Shown here one piece after another: positions 25,842-35,039 of a stretch of 64,000 bases of DNA. The position numbers were made by a program, and so were the translations under genes. How positions within the stretch are numbered: position 1 is the stretch's first letter; each line of letters begins with the position of its first letter. The notes beneath the pieces were generated by a model that made no database searches, had not been told where the DNA came from, and was given only the letters and a program-made list of their open reading frames with translations. Source of the stretch: Gammaproteobacteria bacterium (GTDB lineage Bacteria > Pseudomonadota > Gammaproteobacteria > Pseudomonadales > Azotimanducaceae); assembly GCA_009840545.1 (NCBI GenBank), contig VXNM01000008.1, forward strand, positions 6,339 to 70,338, written 5' to 3'.

Positions 25842-27034
25842 AGCAGCTTCACTTTTTGGCCTACTTCAAGGCCATCCAACACAATGAAATAGCCCTCGCT
25901 GGCACTACTTCCCAGCTCGACAGGAGTCCAAGCCTGTTTAGTAATCACTCCCGGTCGTCCCTCACGATAAACCAATGCATCCTTGGGAACTGCGATTGCA
26001 TCGACCAATGTATCGACCTCTATAGTAACGTGAACGTTCATGTTGAGGTCTAATACATGGGAATAGTCTTCATCGAATTCCACCGTAAAGTCCAGCACCA
26101 TAGTAGGAGACCTTTGAGACTTCCGACGAACAGTGTTACCAACTGATGCAACCGTACCCATGAGTTTCGAGCCGACCAGCGCGTCTGTTTCGACAATAGC
26201 TCGTTGACCGACAGCTAGTTTCGCTGCCCACTGTTCGTGAACCGTTCCGCGAACCAAAATGTTCTTGTCATCCACGACTGTGACTACAGGCCAACCTGGT
26301 CCCACTCTCGATCCAGACTCTAACTTTTGGCCTTCCCAGTTCGTTCCAATAATTGCCAGCCCGTTTATGGGTGCGCGAACTGTGAATGATGCCATTTCTT
26401 TCTTTCTTTGCTCAAGATTCCCCTCGACTCGTTTGATCTCCCGATCAAGCGCTGCCTTCTGAAGTTCTCGTGAACGCTCGCTCATCGATTGTCGAGTGAG
26501 TGCCCGTTGGTACAGCGTATTTGCCAAGCGTTCTTGTTCTATAAGCTTTTTGTACTCGATTCCAGGGATTGTTCCAGCGGGAACGTTCGCTTTTCGAGTA
26601 GCTTTTATAGATTCGCTCTCGAGGTTGGCTCGACTCAGCTTTTCGGACTCGATGTCTTGCAGGTTTTTCTCCTTTTGTGCTTCAACTTGTGACTCCATGA
26701 CCTGCAAACGACCTTGCAGTTCATCAAGATCACGTTGCTGAGAAGACGATTCAATTGAGAAAATCCTTTGACCTTTGTTGACTCGAGTTCCTTCCTCCAC
26801 CAGCCAATCGAGTCGCAAACGCCAACTATCAGACGGCGGCACACCAATATTGTGTTCGCTTTTTGATTCGACAGAACCGGTAGCAGTAACTGTAACAACA
26901 CGATCTTCCTTGACAACGCCATACCAATTCGCTGCTAATGCGGGGACGGAAAGGAGTAGGCTCGCTGTTACAGCAGACAAGCCTAAGACTATCGAACCCT
27001 CTCGGGCCGATCGAATGTAGTTTATTGTTTTCAT
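25838..27034 (-). CDS. Periplasmic adaptor (HlyD/MFP) protein, second of three
   Basis: A 398-residue adaptor. A Sec signal peptide (about residues 15-34, ending ALAA) leads into the first half-lipoyl part (VVTVTATGSVESK), a long coiled coil (about residues 105-215), the second half-lipoyl part (VRAPINGLAIIG), a beta-barrel region (VRGTVHEQWAAKLAVGQ) and a membrane-proximal end with a GLEVGQKVKLL close. The coiled coil has a KANVPAGTIPGIEY interruption, also seen in the first adaptor (SIPKGTIPDLTY), so the two share a subfamily. It overlaps both neighbours by 4 nt. Confidence 0.9.
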   Translation of the reverse strand: MKTINYIRSAREGSIVLGLSAVTASLLLSVPALAANWYGVVKEDRVVTVTATGSVESKSEHNIGVPPSDSWRLRLDWLVEEGTRVNKGQRIFSIESSSQQRDLDELQGRLQVMESQVEAQKEKNLQDIESEKLSRANLESESIKATRKANVPAGTIPGIEYKKLIEQERLANTLYQRALTRQSMSERSRELQKAALDREIKRVEGNLEQRKKEMASFTVRAPINGLAIIGTNWEGQKLESGSRVGPGWPVVTVVDDKNILVRGTVHEQWAAKLAVGQRAIVETDALVGSKLMGTVASVGNTVRRKSQRSPTMVLDFTVEFDEDYSHVLDLNMNVHVTIEVDTLVDAIAVPKDALVYREGRPGVITKQAWTPVELGSSASEGYFIVLDGLEVGQKVKLL

Positions 27035-28041
27035 GTTTGTTCGTCCAGTGGATCTATGTTCAATACTTCCCCAACAATTGCCATTCCCGGAAGAAACTTT
27101 GGGGGAAGTTCAACTCCGTCGATGGGTTCAGCAATCACTTCAAAGTAGCCACCATCGCTCCAGTCACGTTCATTCGCCTGAGAGGAAATCCAAGTAATTT
27201 GTGCGGCTACTGAGTATTCAGGCAGCGAATCTGCTGTTACGGCAATTTCTGTTCCGAGTTTGAGTTTTCGCACGTCAGCTTCGTGGGTCCAAAATCGAAA
27301 TTGCAAGGAGTCTTGGCTAGCAACTTTGGCAATTTCCATACTGCTCATAACTGTTGCTCCTGGATATATCTTCTCATCGGTCCATCTATTAAACCCGTAA
27401 ATGACCAATCCAGGTTGAGTTGCAAGAATTTCGGTTTGACTTACGGCGTCATCGATTTCAGCCATGTTATTTCTTGCCTGCTCGACCCCTCGTTCGCGTA
27501 CCGGAATGGATTGTGTCAACGTAAACTTAGCGGTTTCGAGAGCCTTCACAGCCCTTTTAACCGCGTTGGTCGCGTTCGCAAGCAACAACTGATTGCGTTC
27601 ATAGGTTAAATCGGGAATCGTTCCTTTTGGAATCGATGCATCCATTTTCGCGATTTCCAGATTAGATTCCGCACGAATAAGAGCTGTTTCTGCGTCAAAA
27701 ATCGCAAGTTCCTGTTGTGCAACTTGCGACTCTGCGTTTGCTAAAGTGTCTTCTAGTTGAATCTCAAGATTTTCCTTCTGAGCTATTAGGTCGCTGGGGT
27801 CAAGGCGTGCGACAGGATCCCCCACTTCCACTGCTGAACCTTCTGGCGCCATCCACTCGACCATCCGAGTGTTGGTGTTGGATATTGCAAGACGCGGCAT
27901 TAGTATTATCTGCGCCCCACCGTCCTCTATCTCTCCCGTCAAGAACGTCGATTCTGCGTATGCGCTGCTTGCAAGCAATCCCAAAGATGCCACAGTGAGA
28001 CCCACTGCAGCGGTGCGATTTCCAAACATTCGTGAATGCAT
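27031..28041 (-). CDS. Periplasmic adaptor (HlyD/MFP) protein, first of three
   Basis: A 336-residue adaptor with a signal peptide ending near ASSAYA. It has a half-lipoyl domain (EGSAVEVGDPVARLD), a coiled coil with the SIPKGTIPDLTY break, and a short beta-barrel part (FRFWTHEADVRKLKLGTEI); it lacks most of the membrane-proximal domain and is shorter than the other two. I start it at the ATG at 28041, because an AAGGAGG box stands 9 nt upstream; the in-frame ATG at 28065 would place that box inside the gene. The ATPase gene ends 14 bp before this start. The stop overlaps the next start by 4 nt. Confidence 0.88.
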   Translation of the reverse strand: MHSRMFGNRTAAVGLTVASLGLLASSAYAESTFLTGEIEDGGAQIILMPRLAISNTNTRMVEWMAPEGSAVEVGDPVARLDPSDLIAQKENLEIQLEDTLANAESQVAQQELAIFDAETALIRAESNLEIAKMDASIPKGTIPDLTYERNQLLLANATNAVKRAVKALETAKFTLTQSIPVRERGVEQARNNMAEIDDAVSQTEILATQPGLVIYGFNRWTDEKIYPGATVMSSMEIAKVASQDSLQFRFWTHEADVRKLKLGTEIAVTADSLPEYSVAAQITWISSQANERDWSDGGYFEVIAEPIDGVELPPKFLPGMAIVGEVLNIDPLDEQT

Positions 28042-28055
28042 AGGTTGAGCCCTCC

Positions 28056-28784
28056 TTAAGTCCATTGGCTTGGTCTGTCTTGCTGCAAGACTTGCTGTTC
28101 GATTTTGCCGTCTCGCATCAGAACTACACGTTTTGCATGGCGTGCGACTTCGTCCTCGTGCGTGACAATGAGAATGGTTTGATTGTCTGCATTTAGCTCG
28201 TCAAATAATGTCATTATTCCTTCAGATGTCTTTGAATCCAAATTTCCTGTTGGTTCATCTGCTAGAAGTAATGATGGTCTCGTAACCAGCGCTCGTGCAA
28301 TCGCAACCCTTTGGCGCTGACCTCCCGAGAGTTGGTTGGGATGATGCTGCATTCGATCCGCGATTCCCAAACGTTCCATAATCTCTCGAACTCTATCGCG
28401 ATCAATACGCACGTCTTCGTCTTGCTTGCGATAACGCATCGGCAATAGCACGTTTTCCAATGCAGTAAGCCGCGGCAACAAATGAAAACTCTGAAATACA
28501 AAACCTATATATCTATTACGAATATTTGACAATAATCCGTCTTCCATGTCAGATACTTCTTGGTCCATCAATCGATAGGATCCGGACGTCGGCGTGTCCA
28601 AACATCCCAAGATGTTCATTAGGGTCGACTTTCCACTCCCCGATGGACCCATCACAGCTACAAAATCACCCTGACTGATATCCAGCGTTACATGATCAAG
28701 TGCATGAACTGCCATGTCGCCGACTTGAAATGTTCGGCACAGGTTTTGGACCGAGATAAGTGATGAATTGCCGTTTTCTGCCAT
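28056..28784 (-). CDS. ABC transporter ATP-binding protein (MacB/LolD type)
   Basis: A 242-residue ABC ATPase of the MacB/LolD group. Walker A GPSGSGKS lies at about residues 46-53, the Q-loop in GFVFQSFHLLP, the signature LSGGQRQRV, Walker B LLLADEPTG and the H-loop VTHED are all intact. The NLDSKTS D-loop follows. It is the first gene of an operon that ends with the matching permease. I take the ATG at 28784 (MAENGNSS); an ATG 30 nt upstream adds residues not typical of the family. Such ATPases power export of substrates from the periplasm or inner membrane by a mechanotransmission mechanism. Confidence 0.95.
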   Translation of the reverse strand: MAENGNSSLISVQNLCRTFQVGDMAVHALDHVTLDISQGDFVAVMGPSGSGKSTLMNILGCLDTPTSGSYRLMDQEVSDMEDGLLSNIRNRYIGFVFQSFHLLPRLTALENVLLPMRYRKQDEDVRIDRDRVREIMERLGIADRMQHHPNQLSGGQRQRVAIARALVTRPSLLLADEPTGNLDSKTSEGIMTLFDELNADNQTILIVTHEDEVARHAKRVVLMRDGKIEQQVLQQDRPSQWT

Positions 28785-28847
28785 AGAAGTTTTTTTCCGA
28801 TCTGTGCTACACAAATGCCTGTTGAATTTCGATGCTCACCACAACCG

Positions 28848-29810
28848 CTAATCGATTCTAGAAACTCGACGAAGTCGATGGAGTTTTCCCGCTTCGCCGA
28901 TTATGTGCGACGGCAATTCCACATCATAGTTCCCCAGATATGCTTTGGTTGCGGTCGTGGTAGTACGGGTACCACTAATGCCACCCAAGGTGCCGTAGGT
29001 GTGCAACCCCATTCTGTTTCTCAGCTTGGGACTAGCTTCATCCAATACCTCCTGCAGGCAGGATATTCCCCAATTCTCTTGTTGTCGCACCCAAGGCAGG
29101 CAATAATAAGTGATAACAGCTCTTCTCGGCTCTCCTGTCTCGTTGGGGCCATAGCCGTGCCATACTCGACCGTCCCAAGCGAAAACGCTTCCAACCGGTG
29201 CAGTGATTTGAACTGAAAGTTCTCGGGGAGGAGGTTTGACTTGGAACTCTGCGTGCCAACGATGACTCCCGGGAACGACGCACGTCCCACCGTTTTCCGG
29301 ACAAAAGTCGTCAAGACACCATAGCAGATTGCACGCCGCTGGAAAATCCACAGTTGCTGGAACATAGCCTTGATCCCGATGCAAGGGTTGGGGTTCTTCA
29401 ACTGGGGCTCGACATAGATTACCAGTGATACTCGATAACAAAAAGCTCTTGCCTAACAAGAAACCAGCAAGGTTATCCGATACGCTGTGCTCTACAAGGT
29501 CAAGAAACACTTTGCCTTTGTTGACGAGATTGGATATGGATTGCCGGTTTGAATTCGCTCCTGGGGGTGCCTGAGAGTCCAACAAGCGTTCAGCATCAGA
29601 CTGTCTCTCCAGTGCATGACGCAGTTGATCGATCTCGTCCGACGCAAGAACGTCAGTAAGAACACACATTCCATATTCCGACAAGTGGGACTTCGCTTCA
29701 TCGATATCGCTTGTCCATGAAGGAAGAGGAAGCACCACTGGAGGATCCAGTAACGGCGAAGGAATGTAATTAGTCTGTCGATGCTGTGCCGGTACGGGCT
29801 GTAGTTGCAT
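28848..29810 (-). CDS. Phytanoyl-CoA dioxygenase (PhyH) family protein
   Basis: A 320-residue Fe(II)/2-oxoglutarate oxygenase of the PhyH family. The HxD iron ligands are in LHRDQGYV, and the distal His is in VWHGYGPNETGEPRRA, where the later Arg should bind 2-oxoglutarate. N-terminal GMCVLTDVLASDEIDQLR is typical of the family. PhyH relatives hydroxylate acyl-CoAs, osmolytes or natural products; the substrate is not clear. It is divergent from a CoA transferase, with about 190 bp between, which hints at acyl-CoA chemistry. Confidence 0.88.
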   Translation of the reverse strand: MQLQPVPAQHRQTNYIPSPLLDPPVVLPLPSWTSDIDEAKSHLSEYGMCVLTDVLASDEIDQLRHALERQSDAERLLDSQAPPGANSNRQSISNLVNKGKVFLDLVEHSVSDNLAGFLLGKSFLLSSITGNLCRAPVEEPQPLHRDQGYVPATVDFPAACNLLWCLDDFCPENGGTCVVPGSHRWHAEFQVKPPPRELSVQITAPVGSVFAWDGRVWHGYGPNETGEPRRAVITYYCLPWVRQQENWGISCLQEVLDEASPKLRNRMGLHTYGTLGGISGTRTTTTATKAYLGNYDVELPSHIIGEAGKLHRLRRVSRID

Positions 29811-30001
29811 TTACAAGAGGAGCAAGTGTGATTGAATTTGCGGTCTCGAACCTTGAGATAGACCTGAAAGAATTCGAAAAGACAGCAATTTGTGCGTTAG
29901 TAATATGGTATACGAAACGCAACAAGCAAATCTGTCGATTAAGTTTCCATCGGATAGTTCTTGGACCCGCATACAACAGTTTAGAGCGATTAGGAGGGAA
30001 A

Positions 30002-32416
30002 TTGGTAGATTCCTTTGAACACTTGGTAGTCGTCGATCTAACCAGTCGCTTCTCAGGAGCATTTGCGAGCCGCCTATTCGGAGACTATGGCGCAACAGTT
30101 ATTCTGGTTGAATCAGAGTCCGGACATCCTTTGCGACACGAACCACCTTTCCTCGATGCCGAACCAGGCATGGATCGGAGTTTAGTAAGCGCTTTCGCCC
30201 ATTGGAACAAGAAATCGTTCTGTGCTTCGGACAAAGACCCCATAGAGTCTTTGATTGTTCGAGCCGACGTGTTAGTCACAACCACGACGGATTCCAAAGA
30301 ACTGAACTGGTTCCAAAACCTACTCCCACCCGATGCGGTTCACCTATCCATAACTGCACACGGTTTGAGTTCTCCTTTGGCACAAGTTCCGGGAAACAAT
30401 CTGACGACGAGCGCTCGGTGTGGGTGGGCATCCATTAACGGCTATGGATCGGAGGCTCCATTATCCATGCCCCGCAATCAATGCGGTATTGTTGGCGGAG
30501 TGACAGGTTTTATTGCTGCTAGCGCAGCATTACGACGACGCGATGCGACCTCTACAGCCGAACTTATCGATGTGAGTGAATTGGATGCATTCGCCTTGAG
30601 CGTGCATCCCTGGGGTGTTGCCGGCGCATACAACGGGCATCAACCACGAGTCGGCTCCCATCGCGCTCGAGCACGCGGTAGCCCAGGACCGTTGTGGGTC
30701 ATGTCCGATGGCAGGATGAATTTTGGTCTGGCAGACTTCAAAAACTGGACTCAAGCAATGGATGCTGTAAATCTCCCTGAACTCGGTAGACAGACGAATC
30801 TAATCCCTGACATTGGGAGACATTCTCAGGATCTTCGCGCGGTCGTGCACGGACTGGCAGACACTCTCCCAAGACTTTCAAGATGGGATGTGTTTCACCA
30901 ACTTACAAAACTGCGATGTGTCGTAGGTGTCGTACAGGACATGCGCGATCTAGTTGATAACGAGCAGATAGTTGCAAGAGAGTTCATCAATCAATCTGAA
31001 GTAGATGGACGCTCCGTTCGCACATCGGGTCCACCCGCTCGATCTAGTCCATCGCGTTGGCAACTGAGAAGACCTGCTCCATGTCTTGGATCCTCGGCAC
31101 TAGCGGAACTGCCTACTAAACGACGAACATCAAGAGCGGACACTGGGCTCTCTAAAGTGGAAGCGGAAAGAGGTCCACTGGCTAAGGTACGCGTATTGAG
31201 CTTCGGCCAGGCCTGGTCTGGCACCTTTGCGACAGAATTGCTTGCACTTCTCGGAGCAGATGTTGTTCAAGTCGCATCACACTACCATCCCGACGCTTTT
31301 CGAAGGATAAGCAATGTCGTTCCTGCAATGGTTGCAGACCAGAGACGCCCACAACATCCCAGAAACACTCAAGGACACTACAACTCCGTGAATCTGCACA
31401 AGCGGGAAATTACGCTTGATGTCCGAAGCGAACGCGGTCGGGAGATTCTTTGGCAGCTAATTCCAAAGTTCGAGGTGCTTGTTGACAACTTTCGACCAGG
31501 AGTTCTTCCAACATGGGGGGTGTCACTCGAGAAACTCAATGAGATTCGACCGGGTATGATTTGGGCATCAATTTCAGGTTACGGTGAATCTGGTCCGTAT
31601 CGGGACTATCCGGCAAACGGCGCAACAACCGAACCGATGTCCGGATTTTCGTCTATCTTTGGTTATCAAGGCGACTCTGGCATGAATACGGGCGGTCTCT
31701 ATCCAGACCCAATTAGCGGCTACTTTCTTGTCGCTGGGATCTTAGCTGCTTTAGCTCACAGAGACAAGACTGGTTTGCCTCAGCGAGTCGATCTATCCAT
31801 GATGGAAGCGGTTTCCGCCACTCTCGGGGACTACATCATGGAGTTCTCCGCATCAAATAGGACCCCAAAGCCGAGTGGCAACCGCCACTCGTTGCATGTT
31901 CCGCACGGTATGTTTCCAACAAAGGACGAATATTGGGTCGCTATAGCCATTGAATCCGATCCTATGTGGAATTCATTGGTAACCGTCATTGACGATTCAA
32001 TGCTTGCAAACGAGATTTATAGGGGAGTTCAAGGAAGACGAGAACATGAAGAGGAAATCGAACAGAGAATCAGTCTATGGACTCAAAGTAGAGCTGCAGG
32101 CGAAATTGAAGCGACTTTGAGTCGGGCAGGAGTGTGTGCCGCAAGAGTCGTACCTTTAGTTGAACTCTACACGGACCCGCCGCAGCACTTCATCGATTCA
32201 GGATTCATAAGCAAGATTCCGCACCCTGAGGCTGGAAACACCTGGTTGCCGGGTCGACCCTGGAAGTTCTCGTATGCCAATCAAGTTCCAATCAATCCAG
32301 CTCCTTGTGTGGGGCAACACAGCAAGGAGGTGTTTGCGGAGGAATTGGGTATTGACGAATCCACCTACGAAGAATGGGTTAAGGAAGGACTGACCGGCAC
32401 CATGGAAGAGGTGTAG
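30002..32416 (+). CDS. Double-domain family III CoA transferase (CaiB/BaiF)
   Basis: About 804 residues, twice the family length. Two CaiB/BaiF domains are in tandem: the first from LVVVDLTSRFSGAFASRLFG, the second from VRVLSFGQAWSGTFATELLA. The second has the catalytic Asp in YPDPISG and VDNFRPGVL; the first has GIVGGVTG at the matching place and seems to lack the Asp, so it may be non-catalytic. Family III enzymes move CoA between acids. I start at the TTG at 30002, which has an AGGAGG box 4 nt upstream (29992-29997); the ORF is open back to 29786 but that would overlap the divergent PhyH gene. Confidence 0.85.
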   Translation: MVDSFEHLVVVDLTSRFSGAFASRLFGDYGATVILVESESGHPLRHEPPFLDAEPGMDRSLVSAFAHWNKKSFCASDKDPIESLIVRADVLVTTTTDSKELNWFQNLLPPDAVHLSITAHGLSSPLAQVPGNNLTTSARCGWASINGYGSEAPLSMPRNQCGIVGGVTGFIAASAALRRRDATSTAELIDVSELDAFALSVHPWGVAGAYNGHQPRVGSHRARARGSPGPLWVMSDGRMNFGLADFKNWTQAMDAVNLPELGRQTNLIPDIGRHSQDLRAVVHGLADTLPRLSRWDVFHQLTKLRCVVGVVQDMRDLVDNEQIVAREFINQSEVDGRSVRTSGPPARSSPSRWQLRRPAPCLGSSALAELPTKRRTSRADTGLSKVEAERGPLAKVRVLSFGQAWSGTFATELLALLGADVVQVASHYHPDAFRRISNVVPAMVADQRRPQHPRNTQGHYNSVNLHKREITLDVRSERGREILWQLIPKFEVLVDNFRPGVLPTWGVSLEKLNEIRPGMIWASISGYGESGPYRDYPANGATTEPMSGFSSIFGYQGDSGMNTGGLYPDPISGYFLVAGILAALAHRDKTGLPQRVDLSMMEAVSATLGDYIMEFSASNRTPKPSGNRHSLHVPHGMFPTKDEYWVAIAIESDPMWNSLVTVIDDSMLANEIYRGVQGRREHEEEIEQRISLWTQSRAAGEIEATLSRAGVCAARVVPLVELYTDPPQHFIDSGFISKIPHPEAGNTWLPGRPWKFSYANQVPINPAPCVGQHSKEVFAEELGIDESTYEEWVKEGLTGTMEEV

Positions 32417-32452
32417 GCAACGAAGATCGGTTGGATTCTGTGCGGATTGTCT

Positions 32453-33625
32453 TTATCGGGCAGGCCACCGCCATGCAACACGATCAAACGGTCCTTCGCC
32501 TTCAATCAGCGTCTCTCCGAGTTCCTTCTCAAGCCGGATGCGCTTGCACTCCTTTGCCTCCTCTAGCGAATCAACCAATTCGTCTGAATGCGTGATAACC
32601 CAGATCTGCATGGATTCGGAACTCGCTGCTATCAAGCGTCCGAGTGCGGGTAGCAGATCTACGTGGACACTGGTTTCTGGCTCGTTGAGCACCATCATGG
32701 TCGGAGGACGTGGAGAATGGAGGGCAACCAACCAAAACAAATAGCGTAGAGTGCCATCCGAAAGTTCCGATTGACCTAGGGCACGCAACAATCCGTGCTG
32801 ATGCATTCGCAATGCAAAGAGTCCCTCCGAGTCTTCAACAATTACGGTGGACCCTGGAAACGCGTCCTCCAAGTGTTCTTGTAGTCGATCTGCATCTCCA
32901 ATTTCGCAAATTGTTTGCCATGCGGAAGGAATGTTCGATCCGTCCTGGCTCAAGACAGACGCAAACGAGCCTACATGTGGTTGTCTTAATGGGGAATCCT
33001 TATCGGTTCTGAACTGGTCGTAGAATCGCCAACTGTGTACTTCCTCTCTGAGACAAAAAATCTCGGGATGATTGTGTGGATCAATCAATGAACTGAGAAC
33101 ACTCTGGTTCAAAGAGAGACTCTTCAGCGCCAACTCCATCTTTCCCTCGTCGTTGCGCACGCGAACAACCGGTCGTTTGCGATCCATGACAGCTCGACTC
33201 GAATGCCATAGGTCTCTTCCTCTCCACAATACTTCTCGTTTGATTTCAGGATCGCGAAAAAACATGGATGTCCCTGGTTGCAGTGTTGATATTCCAAAGT
33301 CGACGGCATAACTGAGCTCGTCGCTTACAAAACCAAGTCGCAGACTAATTTCATCGGAACGAATCGTACCTTCCACAGGGTGTTTTCCTGACTTCACATC
33401 CCGGGAAAATTGTTCAGGACCAGCCCACAAAATCGAATTCAATCCACCTTCACGGGCTATCACGGCTGCAGCGGAACCGTAAGCAGTTTCCGCCACCAAA
33501 CGCAAGGCGCGGTAGAGGTTGGACTTACCGCTGCCATTTGCTCCCGTCACAACGTTGAGTTGGTTCAGCGACAACACCAAGTCGCGAATGGACCGATAGT
33601 TTGCAATGGCTAGTTTGTGTATCAC
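32453..33625 (-). CDS. OLD-like AAA ATPase
   Basis: A 390-residue ATPase of the AAA_21/RecF-SMC-like type. The N-terminal LAIANYRSIRD opening, Walker A GANGSGKS (residues 28-35), Walker B MMVLNEPETSVH near residue 303 and the switch histidine in WVITHSDELVD are intact. A QSELSDGTLRYL signature segment precedes Walker B. No Toprim nuclease domain is present, so it is not a full OLD nuclease. Relatives are found in defence islands and as orphan genes; the only neighbour hint is a tRNA gene just upstream. Confidence 0.85.
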   Translation of the reverse strand: MIHKLAIANYRSIRDLVLSLNQLNVVTGANGSGKSNLYRALRLVAETAYGSAAAVIAREGGLNSILWAGPEQFSRDVKSGKHPVEGTIRSDEISLRLGFVSDELSYAVDFGISTLQPGTSMFFRDPEIKREVLWRGRDLWHSSRAVMDRKRPVVRVRNDEGKMELALKSLSLNQSVLSSLIDPHNHPEIFCLREEVHSWRFYDQFRTDKDSPLRQPHVGSFASVLSQDGSNIPSAWQTICEIGDADRLQEHLEDAFPGSTVIVEDSEGLFALRMHQHGLLRALGQSELSDGTLRYLFWLVALHSPRPPTMMVLNEPETSVHVDLLPALGRLIAASSESMQIWVITHSDELVDSLEEAKECKRIRLEKELGETLIEGEGPFDRVAWRWPAR

Positions 33626-33768
33626 AGGAACGGCACTGACATCATCCAGGTCCGGCAGCTACTCTTACCGATTACATGTTTCTCGTGGCTAGCGACCGAA
33701 CTTGCTTGTTCTCTCATGTAGTCGTAACTGTTTATTGATACCCCAAATTTCGGCATAATAAAGTAGGC

Positions 33769-33843
33769 GCGGGAATAGCTCAGTGGTAGAGCACAACCTT
33801 GCCAAGGTTGGGGTCGCGGGTTCAAATCCCGTTTCCCGCTCCA
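33769..33843 (+). tRNA. tRNA-Gly (anticodon GCC)
   Basis: The acceptor stem GCGGGAA/TTCCCGC, the D-arm with AGCTCAGTGGTAGAGC, the anticodon stem CAACC/GGTTG with loop TTGCCAA (anticodon GCC), and the GGTTCAAATCC T-arm are present. The CCA is encoded at 33841-33843. The converging enolase-superfamily gene stops only 3 bp beyond. Confidence 0.98.
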
Positions 33844-33846
33844 GTC

Positions 33847-34959
33847 TCAGATCAGGACGGCCGTTGTGTTGGCATCGATTAGGTCGAAATCGATATCCGC
33901 ACCCAAACCTGTCCCGTTGAATGCATGCACCAATCCGTCTTTCCCAACGTCGATATCTTTCACTAGTCCGTGTTTTTGAACGCTTGCGGGTAGCAGAACC
34001 TCAAAGTATTCGCAATTCTTGATCGACATGATTAGGTGAAGATTCGCCACATTGTTTAGAGAATTGCCCCCATGATGAACTTCGTAGTTCATGTGAAAAG
34101 CTTCGGCCAAGTGCGCAGTTTTGAGGCAGGATGTTATTCCGCCTTTCAAAGCAACGTCTCCTCGTAGGTAGTCTGTGGCTTGGGACGTAACCCAAGATGC
34201 ATACGAGGTTGGACCCGCCGCAGGGAATTCTGTGGCCAGAATTGGAATCCGCAAGAGACTCTTGAGCTTTACATAGTTGTAGATGTCGTCTTCAACAAGA
34301 GGATCCTCGTACCAATAGAAATCGAGTTCTTCGATGGCCTTACCCACCCTAAGCGCTTGTGGATAGTCGTAAGACCAAGTTGAATCGAGCATGAGTCGGT
34401 ACTCGGATCCCACCCTCTCCCGAACTGCTCGGCAAATCTCCACATCAATTTCAGGAATGCCCGGCGGGTGGATCTTGTATGCCGTCCAACCGTCCTGCTT
34501 GATCTGTGCGGCCTCATCCGCATATTCATCCGATGTCGCATAGACCGCTGAACTCGCATACGCAGGAACTGAGTTTCGGTAAGATCCAATCAGTTTGTGA
34601 ATGGGAACACCAAGAGCGTTTCCAGCTAGGTCCCATAGAGCAACGTCAACCGCACCAATCGGACGGATCAGCGAACCTCTAGTTCGCCGCATCATTGTGT
34701 TCCACAGCTTCTCTCTATCGAATGGATCTTGTCCGATCAGCATAGGTTTGAGTGCACCTATCAACACATTTGCGTCACGCTCTCCAGATCCTAGCGCAGA
34801 TCCCAGAAACGAGCGTCCTTCAACGCCATCATCCGAGACAATTCTTATAAGGGACATGGTTGTCGATCCCGCTTCGGAACTCGAAACGGTTCGCGTATAG
34901 CGCGTAGGAGGAATGTCCTCCCACTTCCACAGAGTAGCTGTTACGTCCTTAATTTTCAT
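33847..34959 (-). CDS. Mandelate racemase/muconate lactonizing enzyme family protein
   Basis: A 370-residue enolase-superfamily enzyme. The first catalytic segment is AYKIHPP, with Lys-x-His where mandelate racemase has Lys-x-Lys. Metal ligands are expected in LMLDSTWSYD, FYWYEDPL and ILATEF. A late VHHGGNS supplies a histidine. The capping domain (SVSSEAGSTTMSLIRI) and the GAVDVALWDLAGNALG helix are typical. The members racemise or dehydrate sugar acids and other carboxylates; the substrate is unknown. The gene ends 3 bp from tRNA-Gly on the opposite strand. Confidence 0.88.
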   Translation of the reverse strand: MKIKDVTATLWKWEDIPPTRYTRTVSSSEAGSTTMSLIRIVSDDGVEGRSFLGSALGSGERDANVLIGALKPMLIGQDPFDREKLWNTMMRRTRGSLIRPIGAVDVALWDLAGNALGVPIHKLIGSYRNSVPAYASSAVYATSDEYADEAAQIKQDGWTAYKIHPPGIPEIDVEICRAVRERVGSEYRLMLDSTWSYDYPQALRVGKAIEELDFYWYEDPLVEDDIYNYVKLKSLLRIPILATEFPAAGPTSYASWVTSQATDYLRGDVALKGGITSCLKTAHLAEAFHMNYEVHHGGNSLNNVANLHLIMSIKNCEYFEVLLPASVQKHGLVKDIDVGKDGLVHAFNGTGLGADIDFDLIDANTTAVLI

Positions 34960-35039
34960 CCCTTAGTTGCAATCCTTATTGGTTCCATAGACACCTTGCT
35001 ATTGGTGCATACGTTGTGCCTTAGTAATGCCGTGAAACA

